In this document: positions 16,713 through 24,905 of the stretch, piece by piece | Layout of the letters: every line of letters begins with the position of its first letter | Position numbering within the stretch: position 1 is the stretch's first letter | Assembly (NCBI GenBank): GCA_017432445.1 | Contig: JAFRJC010000160.1 | Span: 1-52,242, forward strand | Direction: 5' to 3' | Length of the DNA: 52,242 nt | Source of the DNA: Eggerthellaceae bacterium | Lineage (GTDB): Bacteria > Actinomycetota > Coriobacteriia > Coriobacteriales > Eggerthellaceae | Notes under the pieces: generated by a model | What the model saw: the letters and a program-made list of their open reading frames with translations, nothing else | What the model was told of the DNA's origin: nothing | Databases searched by the model: none | Made by a program: the position numbers and the translations under genes

Positions 16713-16740
16713 CTTGCACTTAAGGGGAATGCGTCGTTTC

Positions 16741-16998
16741 CTAGGGTTCAAGCAGCTGAAGCGGATCGACGCACAAGGCATCGGCCAAACGCTCAACATA
16801 CGAGAGTCGTACGTCCGCCTCGCCCTTCTCTATTTCGGCGAGCAAAGGTCGACTGATTTTTGCGATGCGCGAAAGCAACGAGATGCTGATATGCTGCTCT
16901 TTCCTGAGGTCGCGGACGTTGCGTCCGAGCGCGACGCTGAGACCTACGGAATCCATCGGTCGTCGAGGGATGCGGATGTAGCGATAATTACGAGTCAT
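16741..16998 (-). CDS. XRE-family transcriptional regulator
   Basis: A small DNA-binding protein of about 85 residues with an HTH-XRE fold: 'LGRNVRDLRKEQHISISLLSRIAKISRPLLAEIEKGEADVRLSYVERLADALCV'. The recognition helix is the 'SRPLLAEIEKG' segment. The start is uncertain: ATG at 16998 gives a short basic extension, ATG at 16956 would begin directly before the HTH, and a longer frame opens at TTG 17082. None has a strong ribosome-binding site. The protein consists of little more than the HTH, so it carries no sensor domain. Dyads at 17030-17073 lie in front of it and could be its own operators. It is divergent from the LCP gene. Confidence 0.75.
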   Translation of the reverse strand: MTRNYRYIRIPRRPMDSVGLSVALGRNVRDLRKEQHISISLLSRIAKISRPLLAEIEKGEADVRLSYVERLADALCVDPLQLLEP

Positions 16999-17029
16999 GT
17001 GACTATGGTATTGCTCATTTCGAAATCTT

Positions 17030-17073
17030 TGTGACCTATAGGTGACAGCGCTAAGCTTTGTCAGAATTGACAA
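17030..17073. promoter_or_regulatory. Two operator-like dyads between the XRE and LCP genes
   Basis: One near-palindrome, TGTGACCTATAGGTGACA (17030-17047, inner ACCTATAGGT perfect), and one gapped dyad, TTGTCA-N4-TGACAA (17058-17073). On the minus strand CTGACA and TATAGG lie 18 bases apart and could form the XRE promoter overlapping both dyads. Confidence 0.45.
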
Positions 17074-17167
17074 CTGATCCAAATGCAGCAGGGGTGTTTC
17101 CCAAAGCGGGTGTCTATCGTAGAGAATGCGCTGCTCCTATGGCTGTTTTATGATGGCAAACGCCCAA

Positions 17168-17176
17168 TGCTAGAAT
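17168..17176 (+). promoter_or_regulatory. Extended -10 promoter of the LCP gene
   Basis: TGC-TAGAAT, about 46 bases before the LCP start codon. The same TGC-TA extended -10 pattern recurs at 21984, 46910 and 49375. Confidence 0.5.
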
Positions 17177-17222
17177 AACCTGCTAGACGCAAACGCAAAA
17201 CCAAGCCGCAAGGGGACAACGC

Positions 17223-18629
17223 ATGTCTAATAACAAGGACGAGAACGTCACCGAGAGCCAGGACGCTCCATCATCTGCGCCTGGCGGGTTCGTTCCCGCC
17301 ACTTACCAGCGGAACGCAAAAAAAGACAGTCAGGTTGTCGGCACGAGCACCCTCGACCAATACTCTCGTTCAAGCCAACATTACAAGAGCAGCGACAACA
17401 GCATGTCCCGCAATAAGAAGATTGCTGTGGCGGTCATCATAGCGGTGCTGGTCATTGCCGTTGGCGCTTTGGGCTTCTATGTTTTCAAGGAGATCCAGAA
17501 GCAGGCTATCAATGAGGATTTGCGGCTTTCAGAGGAGGAGTCGTTAAAGGTTGAGAAAGAGCTTACGCAGAAGAAGAAAGAGCGCGAGCGCACCACCTTT
17601 GACGAGCCTTTCACCGTCCTCCTCCTAGGATCGGATGCTCGCGCGGACGACCCCGACATGGGCGCACGTACCGACACCATCATCCTGGTCAGGGTCGATC
17701 CAACCATTAACCGCATATCGATGGTCTCGATTCCCCGTGACACGCGAATCGAAATAGAGGGCCAGGGATTCCAGAAATTCAATGCCGCCTACACGTTCGG
17801 TGGGCCGAGCGGCACCATTTCAGCAGTCAAGCAACTGACTGGCGTCGATATCGACCATTATGCCGAGATTAATTTCGAGGGACTTGTAGGTTTGGTTGAC
17901 GCAATTGGTGGAATCGACGTTGTCGTCGACGAGGAAATCGACGACGAAGACGCCGGCGGCCATATCGATGCTGGCGAACAGCACCTCGACGGCGAACATG
18001 CGCTCATCCTGGCGCGCAGCCGTGCCTACGTTGACGGCGACTATTCACGTCAGGCCAACCAGCGCAAGGTTATCATGGCCATCATCAATAAGGCGCTCAC
18101 GGCTCCCGCCTCTGAGCTTTCGGGCATCATCAAGGCTTCTACGAAGTTCCTGAAAACAGATAAGGGTATCGACGTCGACTTTATCTATGATCTTGCCGAC
18201 CAGATTCGCCACAACAACGATTACCCGGTGGAGATCTTTACCGCCTCCATCCCCTCCAGCACGGCCACTATCGACGAAGTTTCGTGGGTTATTGCCGATA
18301 CCGCTGGCGTCAAAGCCATGATGAAGCTTTTCGTTGAAGGCAAAGACGTTAGCCAGGGAGTGTCCGAAAGCAGCATCGCCGAGGACATTGCCGCTGCGCG
18401 TGGCACGAGCGTCGACGATGAGAATCTGTTCGACGAAGGCGCCATAGGCGTGTCGTACTACGAGGGAGACGATTATGCCGCCTCACCCGAGCTGTACGAA
18501 GAGGGCTATGCCGAAGGCGACGGCGTGAGCGAGTACGGCTATGAAGGCGAATATGAAGGCAATAACGAGGGCGAAGGCGAATACGTCGACGAAACGGAAT
18601 CAGGCGATAACACTGAGGACGAAGGGTAA
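17223..18629 (+). CDS. LytR-CpsA-Psr (LCP) family cell-wall glycopolymer ligase
   Basis: Membrane enzyme expected to transfer lipid-linked glycopolymers onto peptidoglycan. The 468-residue protein has a polar, Ser/Lys-rich cytoplasmic N-terminus, one membrane helix (about 66-88, 'IAVAVIIAVLVIAVGALGFYVF') and an extracellular LCP domain (about 130-330). The domain shows 'LLLGSDAR', 'RTDTIILVRVDP', 'MVSIPRDTRI', 'FNAAYTFGG' and 'ALILARSR', including the Arg residues that bind pyrophosphate. The last about 75 residues are very acidic and repetitive (Gly-Glu-Tyr-rich, e.g. 'YEGEYEGNNEGEGEY'). AAGGGGA lies seven bases before the ATG. It converges with galE after 27 bases. Confidence 0.93.
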   Translation: MSNNKDENVTESQDAPSSAPGGFVPATYQRNAKKDSQVVGTSTLDQYSRSSQHYKSSDNSMSRNKKIAVAVIIAVLVIAVGALGFYVFKEIQKQAINEDLRLSEEESLKVEKELTQKKKERERTTFDEPFTVLLLGSDARADDPDMGARTDTIILVRVDPTINRISMVSIPRDTRIEIEGQGFQKFNAAYTFGGPSGTISAVKQLTGVDIDHYAEINFEGLVGLVDAIGGIDVVVDEEIDDEDAGGHIDAGEQHLDGEHALILARSRAYVDGDYSRQANQRKVIMAIINKALTAPASELSGIIKASTKFLKTDKGIDVDFIYDLADQIRHNNDYPVEIFTASIPSSTATIDEVSWVIADTAGVKAMMKLFVEGKDVSQGVSESSIAEDIAAARGTSVDDENLFDEGAIGVSYYEGDDYAASPELYEEGYAEGDGVSEYGYEGEYEGNNEGEGEYVDETESGDNTEDEG

Positions 18630-18656
18630 TAGAGCGGAAAGTACGCTTCTGCTATC

Positions 18657-19784
18657 CTAATCTCGGTATCCGTTGGGGTTGTTCGACTGCCAGCGCCAGC
18701 TGTCCGCGCACATCCGATCCAGGTCGTACTCGGCCACCCACCCCAGCTCATCACGGGCTTTGTCGCAAGCGGCATAATTTTCAGCGATATCGCCTGCACG
18801 GCGCGGCTTGATTTGGTAGGGAATGTCGTGGCCGCAAGCGCGCCCATAGGCGGCAATTACGTCCAGTACGCTAGAACCGCATCCCGTTCCGAGGTTAAAG
18901 ATGCCCACGCCACGGCGCGTGCCGTCCTCTGCAGGTTCGCCCGCCATCGAGCCCAAGCCAATCGGTTTACCGGTGCCGACGAGTCCCGCCATCCAGCGCA
19001 GTGCGGCTACGTGTCCGCGCGCCAGGTCCACGACATGGATGTAGTCTCGTACGCCAGTGCCATCAGGGGTGGGATAATCGTCACCGAACACGCCGACGGC
19101 GGCGAGCTTTCCCACTGCGACTTGCGCCACGTAGGGGACGAGGTTGTTCGGGATGCCATGAGGATCCTCGCCGATGAGGCCCGATTCGTGCGCGCCGATG
19201 CGGTTGAAGTAGCGCAGCAGCACGACATTCCATTCGTTGTCGCCCACGTACAAATCGCTCAGAATCTGCTCGAGCATCGACTTCGTCTGGCCGTAGGGGT
19301 TAGTGGGCGTGTGCTTGGGGCAATCTTCAGTGATGGGAATGAATTCCGGCTCTCCATAAACGGTTGCGCTGCTGCTGAACACGATGTTCTTGCAACCATG
19401 TGCCCGCGCGACGTCGCAGAGGACCAGTGTGCCCGCGATGTTGTTCCAGTAGTATTCAAGCGGCTTGACCACGCTCTCGCCGACGGCCTTGAAGCCGGCG
19501 AAATGAATTATTGCGTCAATACTATAGGTGGAAAAGACTTGCTCGAGCGCTTCGCGGTCAAGGATGGATGCTTTGACAAACGAAAGGCGGTCCTCGTCGA
19601 CGCCGGTTATCTCGCGCACGCGGCGGATCGATTCTTCTGATGAGTTGGACAGGTCATCGACGATGACGGCGTTGTACCCTGCGTTCATCAGCTCGACGCA
19701 GGTGTGGCTGCCGATGAAGCCGGCGCCTCCCGTAACGAGCACGCATGTTTCCCGGGCATCTTTCGCAAGATTTCTGTTCGCCAT
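18657..19784 (-). CDS. galE: UDP-glucose 4-epimerase
   Basis: NAD-dependent epimerase interconverting UDP-glucose and UDP-galactose. The 375-residue extended SDR protein shows the dinucleotide loop TGGAGFIGSH (18-27), 'HFAGFKAVGES', the 'SSSATVYG' strand and the catalytic pair in 'YGQTK'. 'YFNRIGAHESGLIGEDP' matches the GalE 'YFNPVGAHxSGxIGEDP' signature with an unusual Arg-Ile in place of Pro-Val. An insertion of about 25 residues (around 275-300, 'VGTGKPIGLGSMAGEPAEDG' and onward) is not typical. AAGGGGA lies six bases before the ATG. A -10 box TATAAT lies at 19817-19822 on the minus strand. Confidence 0.93.
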   Translation of the reverse strand: MANRNLAKDARETCVLVTGGAGFIGSHTCVELMNAGYNAVIVDDLSNSSEESIRRVREITGVDEDRLSFVKASILDREALEQVFSTYSIDAIIHFAGFKAVGESVVKPLEYYWNNIAGTLVLCDVARAHGCKNIVFSSSATVYGEPEFIPITEDCPKHTPTNPYGQTKSMLEQILSDLYVGDNEWNVVLLRYFNRIGAHESGLIGEDPHGIPNNLVPYVAQVAVGKLAAVGVFGDDYPTPDGTGVRDYIHVVDLARGHVAALRWMAGLVGTGKPIGLGSMAGEPAEDGTRRGVGIFNLGTGCGSSVLDVIAAYGRACGHDIPYQIKPRRAGDIAENYAACDKARDELGWVAEYDLDRMCADSWRWQSNNPNGYRD

Positions 19785-19816
19785 GATGTCCCCTTTCGCC
19801 TGAAGATAACGCCTCC

Positions 19817-19822
19817 ATTATA
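19817..19822 (-). promoter_or_regulatory. -10 box of galE
   Basis: A perfect TATAAT on the minus strand, 32 bases before the galE ATG. No clear -35 hexamer is visible. Confidence 0.5.
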
Positions 19823-19913
19823 AATGAATCGCATATAACCAGAAGAACGGAAGGTTCGGGCACACGGGGAGGTGCTTCCTGAACGTCGATGAGCCAGAGG
19901 TGCGAATTAAAAA

Positions 19914-20792
19914 TCATCGCGCAATTGCAGGTGAAAGGATCGATTCGCTTGTGTGGGCAATTGTTTCGAGGATGCCTATGCCCTTGAGGGCGGCAACGTC
20001 GGCAGCGACATGTTCCAGCTCTGCTCTCAACTCGGAATACGAATAGGGCATTCCCTGCTGAGGTGGCGCGTCGGTTTCAAGAAGAAGCCTGTCTGCAGGG
20101 ATGGCTTTCACGTACTCTCGCCCCTTGCCGGTTGCCAACATGCGCGGGCCGCAGGAGAAGAAGCAGCCAGCTTGAACAGCTTGTTTCAGGAGGTCGCTCG
20201 GACCCGTGAACCAATGAAACACGCAGGTGCAGGCCTCGAGGGCGCCAGATTGCTCTAGTATGCCGAAAGCTTCCCGAGAAGCCTTGACGGCATGGATGGA
20301 GAGGAGCTTGCCGTTCCGTTTTGCGGCCCATGAAGCGATTGCGTCAAACATCGCCAGCTGTTCGCCGCGCGAGGAGATGTGGTTCCACCCAAAATCAAGG
20401 CCAACCTCACCGATAAGGATGGGGTCATGTACGTCCAAGAGCTCAATCACCTGGTTCCGTTGTGTCTGCGCTTCTGATTCGCCACCTTCAGGAGCATCCT
20501 GCATGAGCTCCAAAGCCCGCTGCTGCGCTTCGCGACGTCGTTCTCGCTGGCTTTTGGCGCCTCCGTCTTCGACGGTTTCCGCCACGCTGCCTCCCGTCAC
20601 CCACCAAGGGTGCATGCCGAATCCAATCGCCACATTGCCGAAGCGCGAAAAACGCTCGCGGGCATCAAGCCATTCAGCCGGAGTAACAGCGTTTGCGAAC
20701 AACAGCGTTCCAGCGTCCAGCGCCTCAGCTGCCACGTCCTCGCCGTTATCCATGAAACCCAGGTGGCAATGCATATCATGCATCGGCGTCAT
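19914..20792 (-). CDS. TatD-family metal-dependent hydrolase
   Basis: Predicted metal-dependent nuclease of the TatD/amidohydrolase fold, 292 residues. Metal ligands appear in family order: 'MHCHLG' (HxH), 'GEVGLDFG' (Glu), 'LSIHAVKA' (His), 'VFHWFTG' (His) and 'LLETDAP' (Asp). A charged insertion of about 45 residues ('[20 protein letters not shown]' and onward, about 75-120) makes it longer than the usual 260 residues. The start was set at the ATG at 20792, where GGAG lies six bases upstream. The frame stays open much further upstream, but that extension is antisense to the ABC ATPase gene. It is divergent from that ATPase. Confidence 0.85.
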   Translation of the reverse strand: MTPMHDMHCHLGFMDNGEDVAAEALDAGTLLFANAVTPAEWLDARERFSRFGNVAIGFGMHPWWVTGGSVAETVEDGGAKSQRERRREAQQRALELMQDAPEGGESEAQTQRNQVIELLDVHDPILIGEVGLDFGWNHISSRGEQLAMFDAIASWAAKRNGKLLSIHAVKASREAFGILEQSGALEACTCVFHWFTGPSDLLKQAVQAGCFFSCGPRMLATGKGREYVKAIPADRLLLETDAPPQQGMPYSYSELRAELEHVAADVAALKGIGILETIAHTSESILSPAIAR

Positions 20793-20930
20793 CATCAACT
20801 CCATCCGAACGAAAAGCCAATACAAGCAGAAAGAGCTTCTCCACAGGAAGGGATTCTTATCACGTCTCCCCCGATTGCAGTCACCTATACTAAAATACCC
20901 CAAAGAGAAAACTGTGGGAAAGGGGATGTC

Positions 20931-21671
20931 GTGGCTGATTCCGACATCATGGTAAGTATCCAGCACCTCTCGAAGTCCTTCGGTGAAACCGAGGTGCTGC
21001 GCGATGTAAGCGTCGACGTGAAAAGGGGCGAGGTCGTCGTCGTGCTGGGGCCGTCCGGTTCTGGCAAGTCCACGATGCTGCGCTGCATCAACCTGCTCGA
21101 AAAGCCCACAGGTGGTCATATCTACATCGAAGGCGAAGAGATTACGGGGCCGCACACTAACGTCGACAAGCTCCGCGAGCACGTGGGCATGGTGTTCCAG
21201 CAGTTCAACCTCTTCCCGCACCTTTCCGCCAAGAAGAACGTCATGCTGGCGCAACGCAAGGTACTCAAGCGCTCGGCGCAAGAAGCGGAGCGTATCGCAA
21301 TGGAGCAGCTCGACCGCGTCGGGCTGGCAGATCGGGCCGAGTTCTTGCCGGGACAGCTTTCGGGTGGCCAGCAACAGCGCGTGGCCATAGCGCGGGCACT
21401 TGCCATGGATCCGCACGTCATGCTGTTCGACGAGGCCACTTCGGCTCTGGACCCCGAGCTCGTTCGCGGCGTGCTCGACGTCATGCGCAGCTTGGCCGAA
21501 GCTGGCATGACCATGGTGGTCGTAACGCACGAGATGGGCTTCGCGCGCGAGGTCGCCGACCGCGTTATCTTCATGGAAGGCGGCGTCATCGTGGAAGAAG
21601 GCACGCCCAGCCAGGTGTTCGATCACCCCCAGCACGATCGCACGAAGGACTTCCTGGGTCACATCAAGTAG
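20931..21671 (+). CDS. ABC transporter ATP-binding protein, polar amino-acid (GlnQ) type
   Basis: Energy-coupling subunit for an amino-acid importer, 246 residues. Landmarks: Walker [11 protein letters not shown]-loop '[13 protein letters not shown]' (typical of the GlnQ/HisP group), signature LSGGQQQR, Walker B '[13 protein letters not shown]' and '[16 protein letters not shown]'. The start was set at GTG 20931, because AGGGGA lies four bases upstream and the frame further upstream is antisense to tatD. Its permease and binding protein, normally in the same operon, are absent on both sides: tatD is divergent upstream and a palindrome lies downstream. It may serve a transporter encoded elsewhere. 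Confidence 0.92.
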   Translation: MADSDIMVSIQHLSKSFGETEVLRDVSVDVKRGEVVVVLGPSGSGKSTMLRCINLLEKPTGGHIYIEGEEITGPHTNVDKLREHVGMVFQQFNLFPHLSAKKNVMLAQRKVLKRSAQEAERIAMEQLDRVGLADRAEFLPGQLSGGQQQRVAIARALAMDPHVMLFDEATSALDPELVRGVLDVMRSLAEAGMTMVVVTHEMGFAREVADRVIFMEGGVIVEEGTPSQVFDHPQHDRTKDFLGHIK

Positions 21672-21790
21672 ACTGCATCCCATTCGAATAGGTGGTCGGC
21701 GTATTCATGCTCCATGCCGATTCAAAACCATGCGGTTGAACGCGGGCGAACCCTGCGACTGGCTAATCCGTGGGTTAATGTCACATAGTT

Positions 21791-21892
21791 AAGAGCCGCG
21801 AGGGTGCGCGCATGAGCGATTCTGCAGGCACAAACTTTCAATCATTTTATGTTAGCCGAAGCCAAGCGAATGCACGCACCCTCGCGGCTCTT
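21791..21892. repeat. Long palindrome D
   Basis: AAGAGCCGCGAGGGTGCG (21791-21808) is perfectly complementary to 21875-21892. The pairing extends five bases further inward with one mismatch, giving 23-bp arms around a 56-base loop. It lies in the 329-base spacer between two ABC ATPase genes. The arms differ from those of the other palindromes. Nothing else is recognised in this spacer apart from the promoter at its right end. Confidence 0.8.
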
Positions 21893-21983
21893 GATGAGAC
21901 GACATTGCCCGTGGGCAGTAGCCGACAAACGGGCAGTTGCTGTTCATTTCGGCAGCGCATGGGGATAGTCGTGCCTGCTCGCA

Positions 21984-21992
21984 TGCTATGAT
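21984..21992 (+). promoter_or_regulatory. Extended -10 promoter of leaderless ABC ATPase
   Basis: TGC-TATGAT ends eight bases before the ATG at 22001. There is no Shine-Dalgarno sequence, so the transcript is predicted to start at the start codon. Confidence 0.5.
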
Positions 21993-22000
21993 GCCGTTTA

Positions 22001-22792
22001 ATGGAACAGCGGGGAGCGCATATCGAATTCATCCATGCAGGGCTTGTCTTCGAAGACGGGGTCGAACGGCTGCGTGCTCTGCGCGACCTCAGCATCTCGG
22101 TATCTCCCGGCCAATCGGTTGCCCTCATCGGGCCTTCGGGTTGCGGCAAATCTACGACTTTGCGGCTGGCTGCAGGCATGCTCGCCCCTACGGAAGGCGA
22201 CGTGTTGGTAAATGGTTCTCCAGTTGCAAAGCCGCGCAAGGAGACGGCCCTCATCCCGCAGGATTTGGGGCTGCTTCCCTGGAAAACAGCACTTCAAAAC
22301 GCCGCCTTGGGGCTGATTATCCGCAAAGTCGGGAAAAGCCAAGCCCATGAGCTTGCTGCTGCAGCCCTTGCCCAGGTAGGCCTTGCTGGTTTTGAGCAAT
22401 CCTGGCCCAAGGAGCTATCGGGCGGCATGCGTCAGCGCCTGGCGCTTGCCCGTGCGCTTGCAATGGATGCCGACCTGCTGCTCATGGACGAGCCCCTCTC
22501 CGCGGTCGACGCCTTGCTGCGCGAGTCCCTGCAAGATTTGCTGTTGGATTTGTGGCGTGAGCGCGGGCACACGCAGATGCTGGTCACTCACTCCATTGAA
22601 GAAGCCGTCTTCTTGGGAGAGCGTATCCTCGTGTTCAGCTCACGCCCCGCGACCCTTGTGGCCGACATCGCAAATCTGCGAATGGGAACAGCGGGCTGGC
22701 GCGATTCGGCCGAGTTCGCCGCTCTCTGCAACGAGGTGCGCGCCGCCTTGGCGCTTAGCCATCTTCCAGGCAACGACGAGAAGGCGAGCTAA
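22001..22792 (+). CDS. ABC transporter ATP-binding protein, nitrate/sulfonate/pyrimidine type
   Basis: ATPase of the NitT/TauT family (SsuB, TauB and ThiZ relatives), 263 residues. Walker A GPSGCGKST, Q-loop 'IPQDLGLLPWKTALQNAALGL', signature LSGGMRQR, Walker B 'LLLMDEPLSAVD' and 'VTHSIEEAVFLGERI' are all present. The Q-loop followed by L-P-W is characteristic of this family. The substrate could be a sulfonate, nitrate-like anion or thiamine precursor and is not decided by sequence. The ATG lacks a ribosome-binding site but sits eight bases after an extended -10 box. The stop overlaps the permease ATG (TAATG). Confidence 0.9.
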   Translation: MEQRGAHIEFIHAGLVFEDGVERLRALRDLSISVSPGQSVALIGPSGCGKSTTLRLAAGMLAPTEGDVLVNGSPVAKPRKETALIPQDLGLLPWKTALQNAALGLIIRKVGKSQAHELAAAALAQVGLAGFEQSWPKELSGGMRQRLALARALAMDADLLLMDEPLSAVDALLRESLQDLLLDLWRERGHTQMLVTHSIEEAVFLGERILVFSSRPATLVADIANLRMGTAGWRDSAEFAALCNEVRAALALSHLPGNDEKAS

Positions 22793-23538
22793 TGATGAGA
22801 GGCCCGCTGCTTCGCAAAATTGGCGGTTACGCATTCGCCGTCGTCTTTATCGTCGCTGGCTGGTGGCTCACGGCGCTTGCGTTGAATTCGCCTGCGCTTC
22901 CCACGCCGGCGGAAACCGTCCAGGTTCTGGCGGAGAACCTCGAAGTGCTTGTACCCTTCTTCTGCACGAGTGCCTACCGCGTGATCGTCTCGCTTGTAAT
23001 CGGGACCGCGCTGGCCGTGCCGATTGCGCAGGTGTGCGCCCGTTCACGCGTGTTGGACGCGTTGTTTGCGCCAGTGCTCTACCTGCTCTACCCCATACCC
23101 AAAGTCGTGCTGTTGCCCATCTTGCTGGTGCTTCTGGGTCTGGCGGACGCTCCCAAGATCGTGCTCATCTCTCTGACGGTCTTCTTCCAGGTGCTCGTGG
23201 CCGTGCGCGATGCCGTGCGCGCTGTGCCGGAAAGCGCGGTGGTATCGGTGCGGGCGCTCGGCGGCAGTGCATGGGACGAGTATCGCCATGTGGCCATTCC
23301 TGCAACGATGCCGGCCGTGTTCACCTCGCTGCGCATCGGTGTGGGAACCGCTATCGCCGTGTTGTTCATCGCCGAGGCGATGGCTGGTTCAACAGGGTTG
23401 GGCTATTTCATCATGCAGTCCTGGTCGATGGTGAACTATCCACGCATGTTTGCGGGCATCATAGCCATGGCCCTGCTCGGCGTGGTGCTTTACGCCATCT
23501 TCGATCTTCTCGAGCGTCGCCTGACCCGTTGGCGCTAA
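22792..23538 (+). CDS. ABC transporter permease, NitT/TauT family
   Basis: Membrane component paired with the preceding ATPase, 248 residues with about six helices. The coupling 'EAA' loop reads 'EYRHVAIPATMPAVFTSLRIGVGTAIAVL', as in SsuC/ThiX. 'LYPIPKVVLLPILLVLLGLADAPKI' precedes it and is another family hallmark. The ATG overlaps the stop codon of the ATPase, and GAAGG lies seven to eight bases upstream. No periplasmic-type or lipoprotein substrate-binding protein follows: the next gene is convergent. Two-gene versions of this system normally depend on a binding protein elsewhere. Confidence 0.9.
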   Translation: MMRGPLLRKIGGYAFAVVFIVAGWWLTALALNSPALPTPAETVQVLAENLEVLVPFFCTSAYRVIVSLVIGTALAVPIAQVCARSRVLDALFAPVLYLLYPIPKVVLLPILLVLLGLADAPKIVLISLTVFFQVLVAVRDAVRAVPESAVVSVRALGGSAWDEYRHVAIPATMPAVFTSLRIGVGTAIAVLFIAEAMAGSTGLGYFIMQSWSMVNYPRMFAGIIAMALLGVVLYAIFDLLERRLTRWR

Positions 23539-23571
23539 GAGGCTCATGCGTCCTGAAGGCTTTGCCTTGTC

Positions 23572-24057
23572 CTAGGCGAGCGTTTTGAACAAGGCCCATG
23601 CCTTCTGTTTACCACCGTCGGTTTCGATTAGCCTTTCGAGATCCCGGAACACTGCAGATGGCCTGCCGAAAATGCGGACAGAGGCATCGGGTGGGAGCGG
23701 TGTCCGATACGCATCCGCCAAAAGCTTCGAGCTCGCATGGTCGGAGGCGATGATGCGCAAGGGGTCAAGGCCTTCGACGAGCAGGAACAGCGATTGGGCA
23801 TCCAAGGGGATGTCGGCCCCTTCCGCTTCGGTGTGGATAGGTAGCAACGTGGCGTATATGCGACCGCTTTCACCCAGCCTTAAGGCGGCAAGAGAGTTGT
23901 CTATTGCCGTGCGGGCGGGTTTTCCGAGGGAGCGCATGCTCAAGATGAGCGCGATGCAGGCCCCTGGCTGCACATTTCCTTCAAGGTAGTCGTCGAACAG
24001 CTGGTTGACCTCTACCGCTCCTGCTTCGAATATGTTACGTTGAACCATATTTTTCAC
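23572..24057 (-). CDS. Hypothetical protein
   Basis: An unrecognised soluble protein of about 161 residues. The sequence is mixed alpha/beta: 'EVNQLFDDYLEGNVQPGACIALILSMRSLGKPARTAI' could form a helix followed by a strand, and 'SLFLLVEGLDPLRIIASDH' a second core segment. It has no signal peptide, membrane helix or Cys/His metal motif. The start is uncertain: GTG 24057 or ATG 24048, neither with a strong ribosome-binding site; a TATTAC sequence lies ten bases upstream of the GTG. It is divergent from the nikR cluster across a spacer with a strong hairpin, and converges with the ABC permease after 33 bases. Confidence 0.5.
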   Translation of the reverse strand: MKNMVQRNIFEAGAVEVNQLFDDYLEGNVQPGACIALILSMRSLGKPARTAIDNSLAALRLGESGRIYATLLPIHTEAEGADIPLDAQSLFLLVEGLDPLRIIASDHASSKLLADAYRTPLPPDASVRIFGRPSAVFRDLERLIETDGGKQKAWALFKTLA

Positions 24058-24107
24058 ACCACTTGAGGTAATAAAGGAGTATTGTTGTTTCCATCAATAA
24101 TAACAGC

Positions 24108-24136
24108 GAACCGAACGGGGCGCTCCCGTTCGGTTC
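24108..24136. repeat. Strong hairpin upstream of the nikR cluster
   Basis: GAACCGAACGGG and CCCGTTCGGTTC form a perfect 12-bp stem with a 5-base loop; on the plus strand GGTTTTCGTTG follows. In the divergent spacer it could be an attenuator-like element in the leader of the nikR cluster or a barrier terminator. It does not match any nickel-sensing RNA that I know. Confidence 0.55.
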
Positions 24137-24188
24137 GGTTTTCGTTGCGATACATGTCGTCGGCGAAGGCGAAAGATAGGAGAAGAGC

Positions 24189-24443
24189 ATGTGCACCAAT
24201 GGCATCAATACCGGGCAATTCGAACAGATGATGTCTCAGATAGACGACCACATCGCGCTGGAGCGTCGCTGGGTGCATCGCCTTGCGCATCAAGCGGGCG
24301 ATGCGGGCTTCGCTACGGTGGATGACAAGCTTCATGCGGTGCAAGAGCTGCTCGATGAGGCGCGCGCCCTCATCACCGACGCGAAGGACGCGCTTGAAAG
24401 CGATGCTGAGGCAAGTTCCGGCATCACGGTCGAGTTAGTGTAG
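24189..24443 (+). CDS. Small hypothetical protein in the nikR-hypE cluster
   Basis: An 84-residue, mostly helical acidic protein beginning 'MCTNGINTGQFEQMMSQIDDH' with a single Cys at position 2 and several His residues (21, 30, 34, 48). Helical heptad-like spacing continues through 'HAVQELLDEARALITDAKDALE'. I do not recognise a family. The ATG has AGGAGAAG four to five bases upstream. Its stop codon TAG directly abuts the nikR ATG, which has no ribosome-binding site of its own, so nikR is probably translated by coupling. The position suggests a role in nickel or hydrogenase maturation, but this is inference only. Confidence 0.55.
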   Translation: MCTNGINTGQFEQMMSQIDDHIALERRWVHRLAHQAGDAGFATVDDKLHAVQELLDEARALITDAKDALESDAEASSGITVELV

Positions 24444-24890
24444 ATGCTTCACATGATGGGCCAAGTAGAAAACGACCAGCTCGTCAGGTTTTCCGTTGCC
24501 ATGCCCGAGAGCCTGCTCATGAGCTTCGACGAGTTCGTGGCTCGGCGCGGAGTGGCCAAGAACCGTAGCGAGGTGGTCCGCGACCTGGTGCGCGATGCCC
24601 TCGTCCAAAGCCAGATCGAAGAGGTGGGAACCGAGGTCATCGGGACGCTCACGATCGTGTTCAACCATCACGCAAGCGAGGTTCAGGAAACCTTGCACAC
24701 CATACAGCATTCGTATCTGGGCATCGTCGTATCTTCGATGCACGTGCACCTGGATGAGGGGAACTGCCTGGAAGTTATCATTCTGCGCGGCGAGGCGACC
24801 GATGTACGCCTAGTGGCAGACCGCATAGCAGGCACTAAGGGCGTCATGCACAGCGGCTTGGTCGTGACCACCGTCGACCAGATGAGCTAG
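24444..24890 (+). CDS. nikR: Nickel-responsive transcriptional regulator NikR
   Basis: Ribbon-helix-helix repressor that senses Ni(II). The 148-residue protein has the RHH domain at 12-55 ('LVRFSVAMPESLLMSFDEFV' then 'NRSEVVRDLVRDAL') and a C-terminal ACT-like domain. All four high-affinity nickel ligands are present with family spacing: H89, H100, H102 and C108 ('IQHSYL', 'SMHVHLDEGNC'). The start at ATG 24444 is translationally coupled to the preceding small gene; ATGs at codons 4 and 5 are alternatives. hypE follows 15 bases downstream, so nickel may control hydrogenase maturation. No NikR target box (GTATGA dyad) was recognised in the window. Confidence 0.93.
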   Translation: MLHMMGQVENDQLVRFSVAMPESLLMSFDEFVARRGVAKNRSEVVRDLVRDALVQSQIEEVGTEVIGTLTIVFNHHASEVQETLHTIQHSYLGIVVSSMHVHLDEGNCLEVIILRGEATDVRLVADRIAGTKGVMHSGLVVTTVDQMS

Positions 24891-24905
24891 GAGTCGGGCA
24901 GGGAC

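Noticed and set aside
20793..21683. Long minus-strand frame extending TatD by about 300 codons
   Set aside because: It is antisense to the ABC ATPase gene; family similarity begins only at the HxH motif after 20792.
21672..22000. TPP or other riboswitch before the NitT/TauT-type transporter
   Set aside because: No TPP-box sequences are visible and the ATPase gene appears leaderless, leaving no room for a riboswitch.
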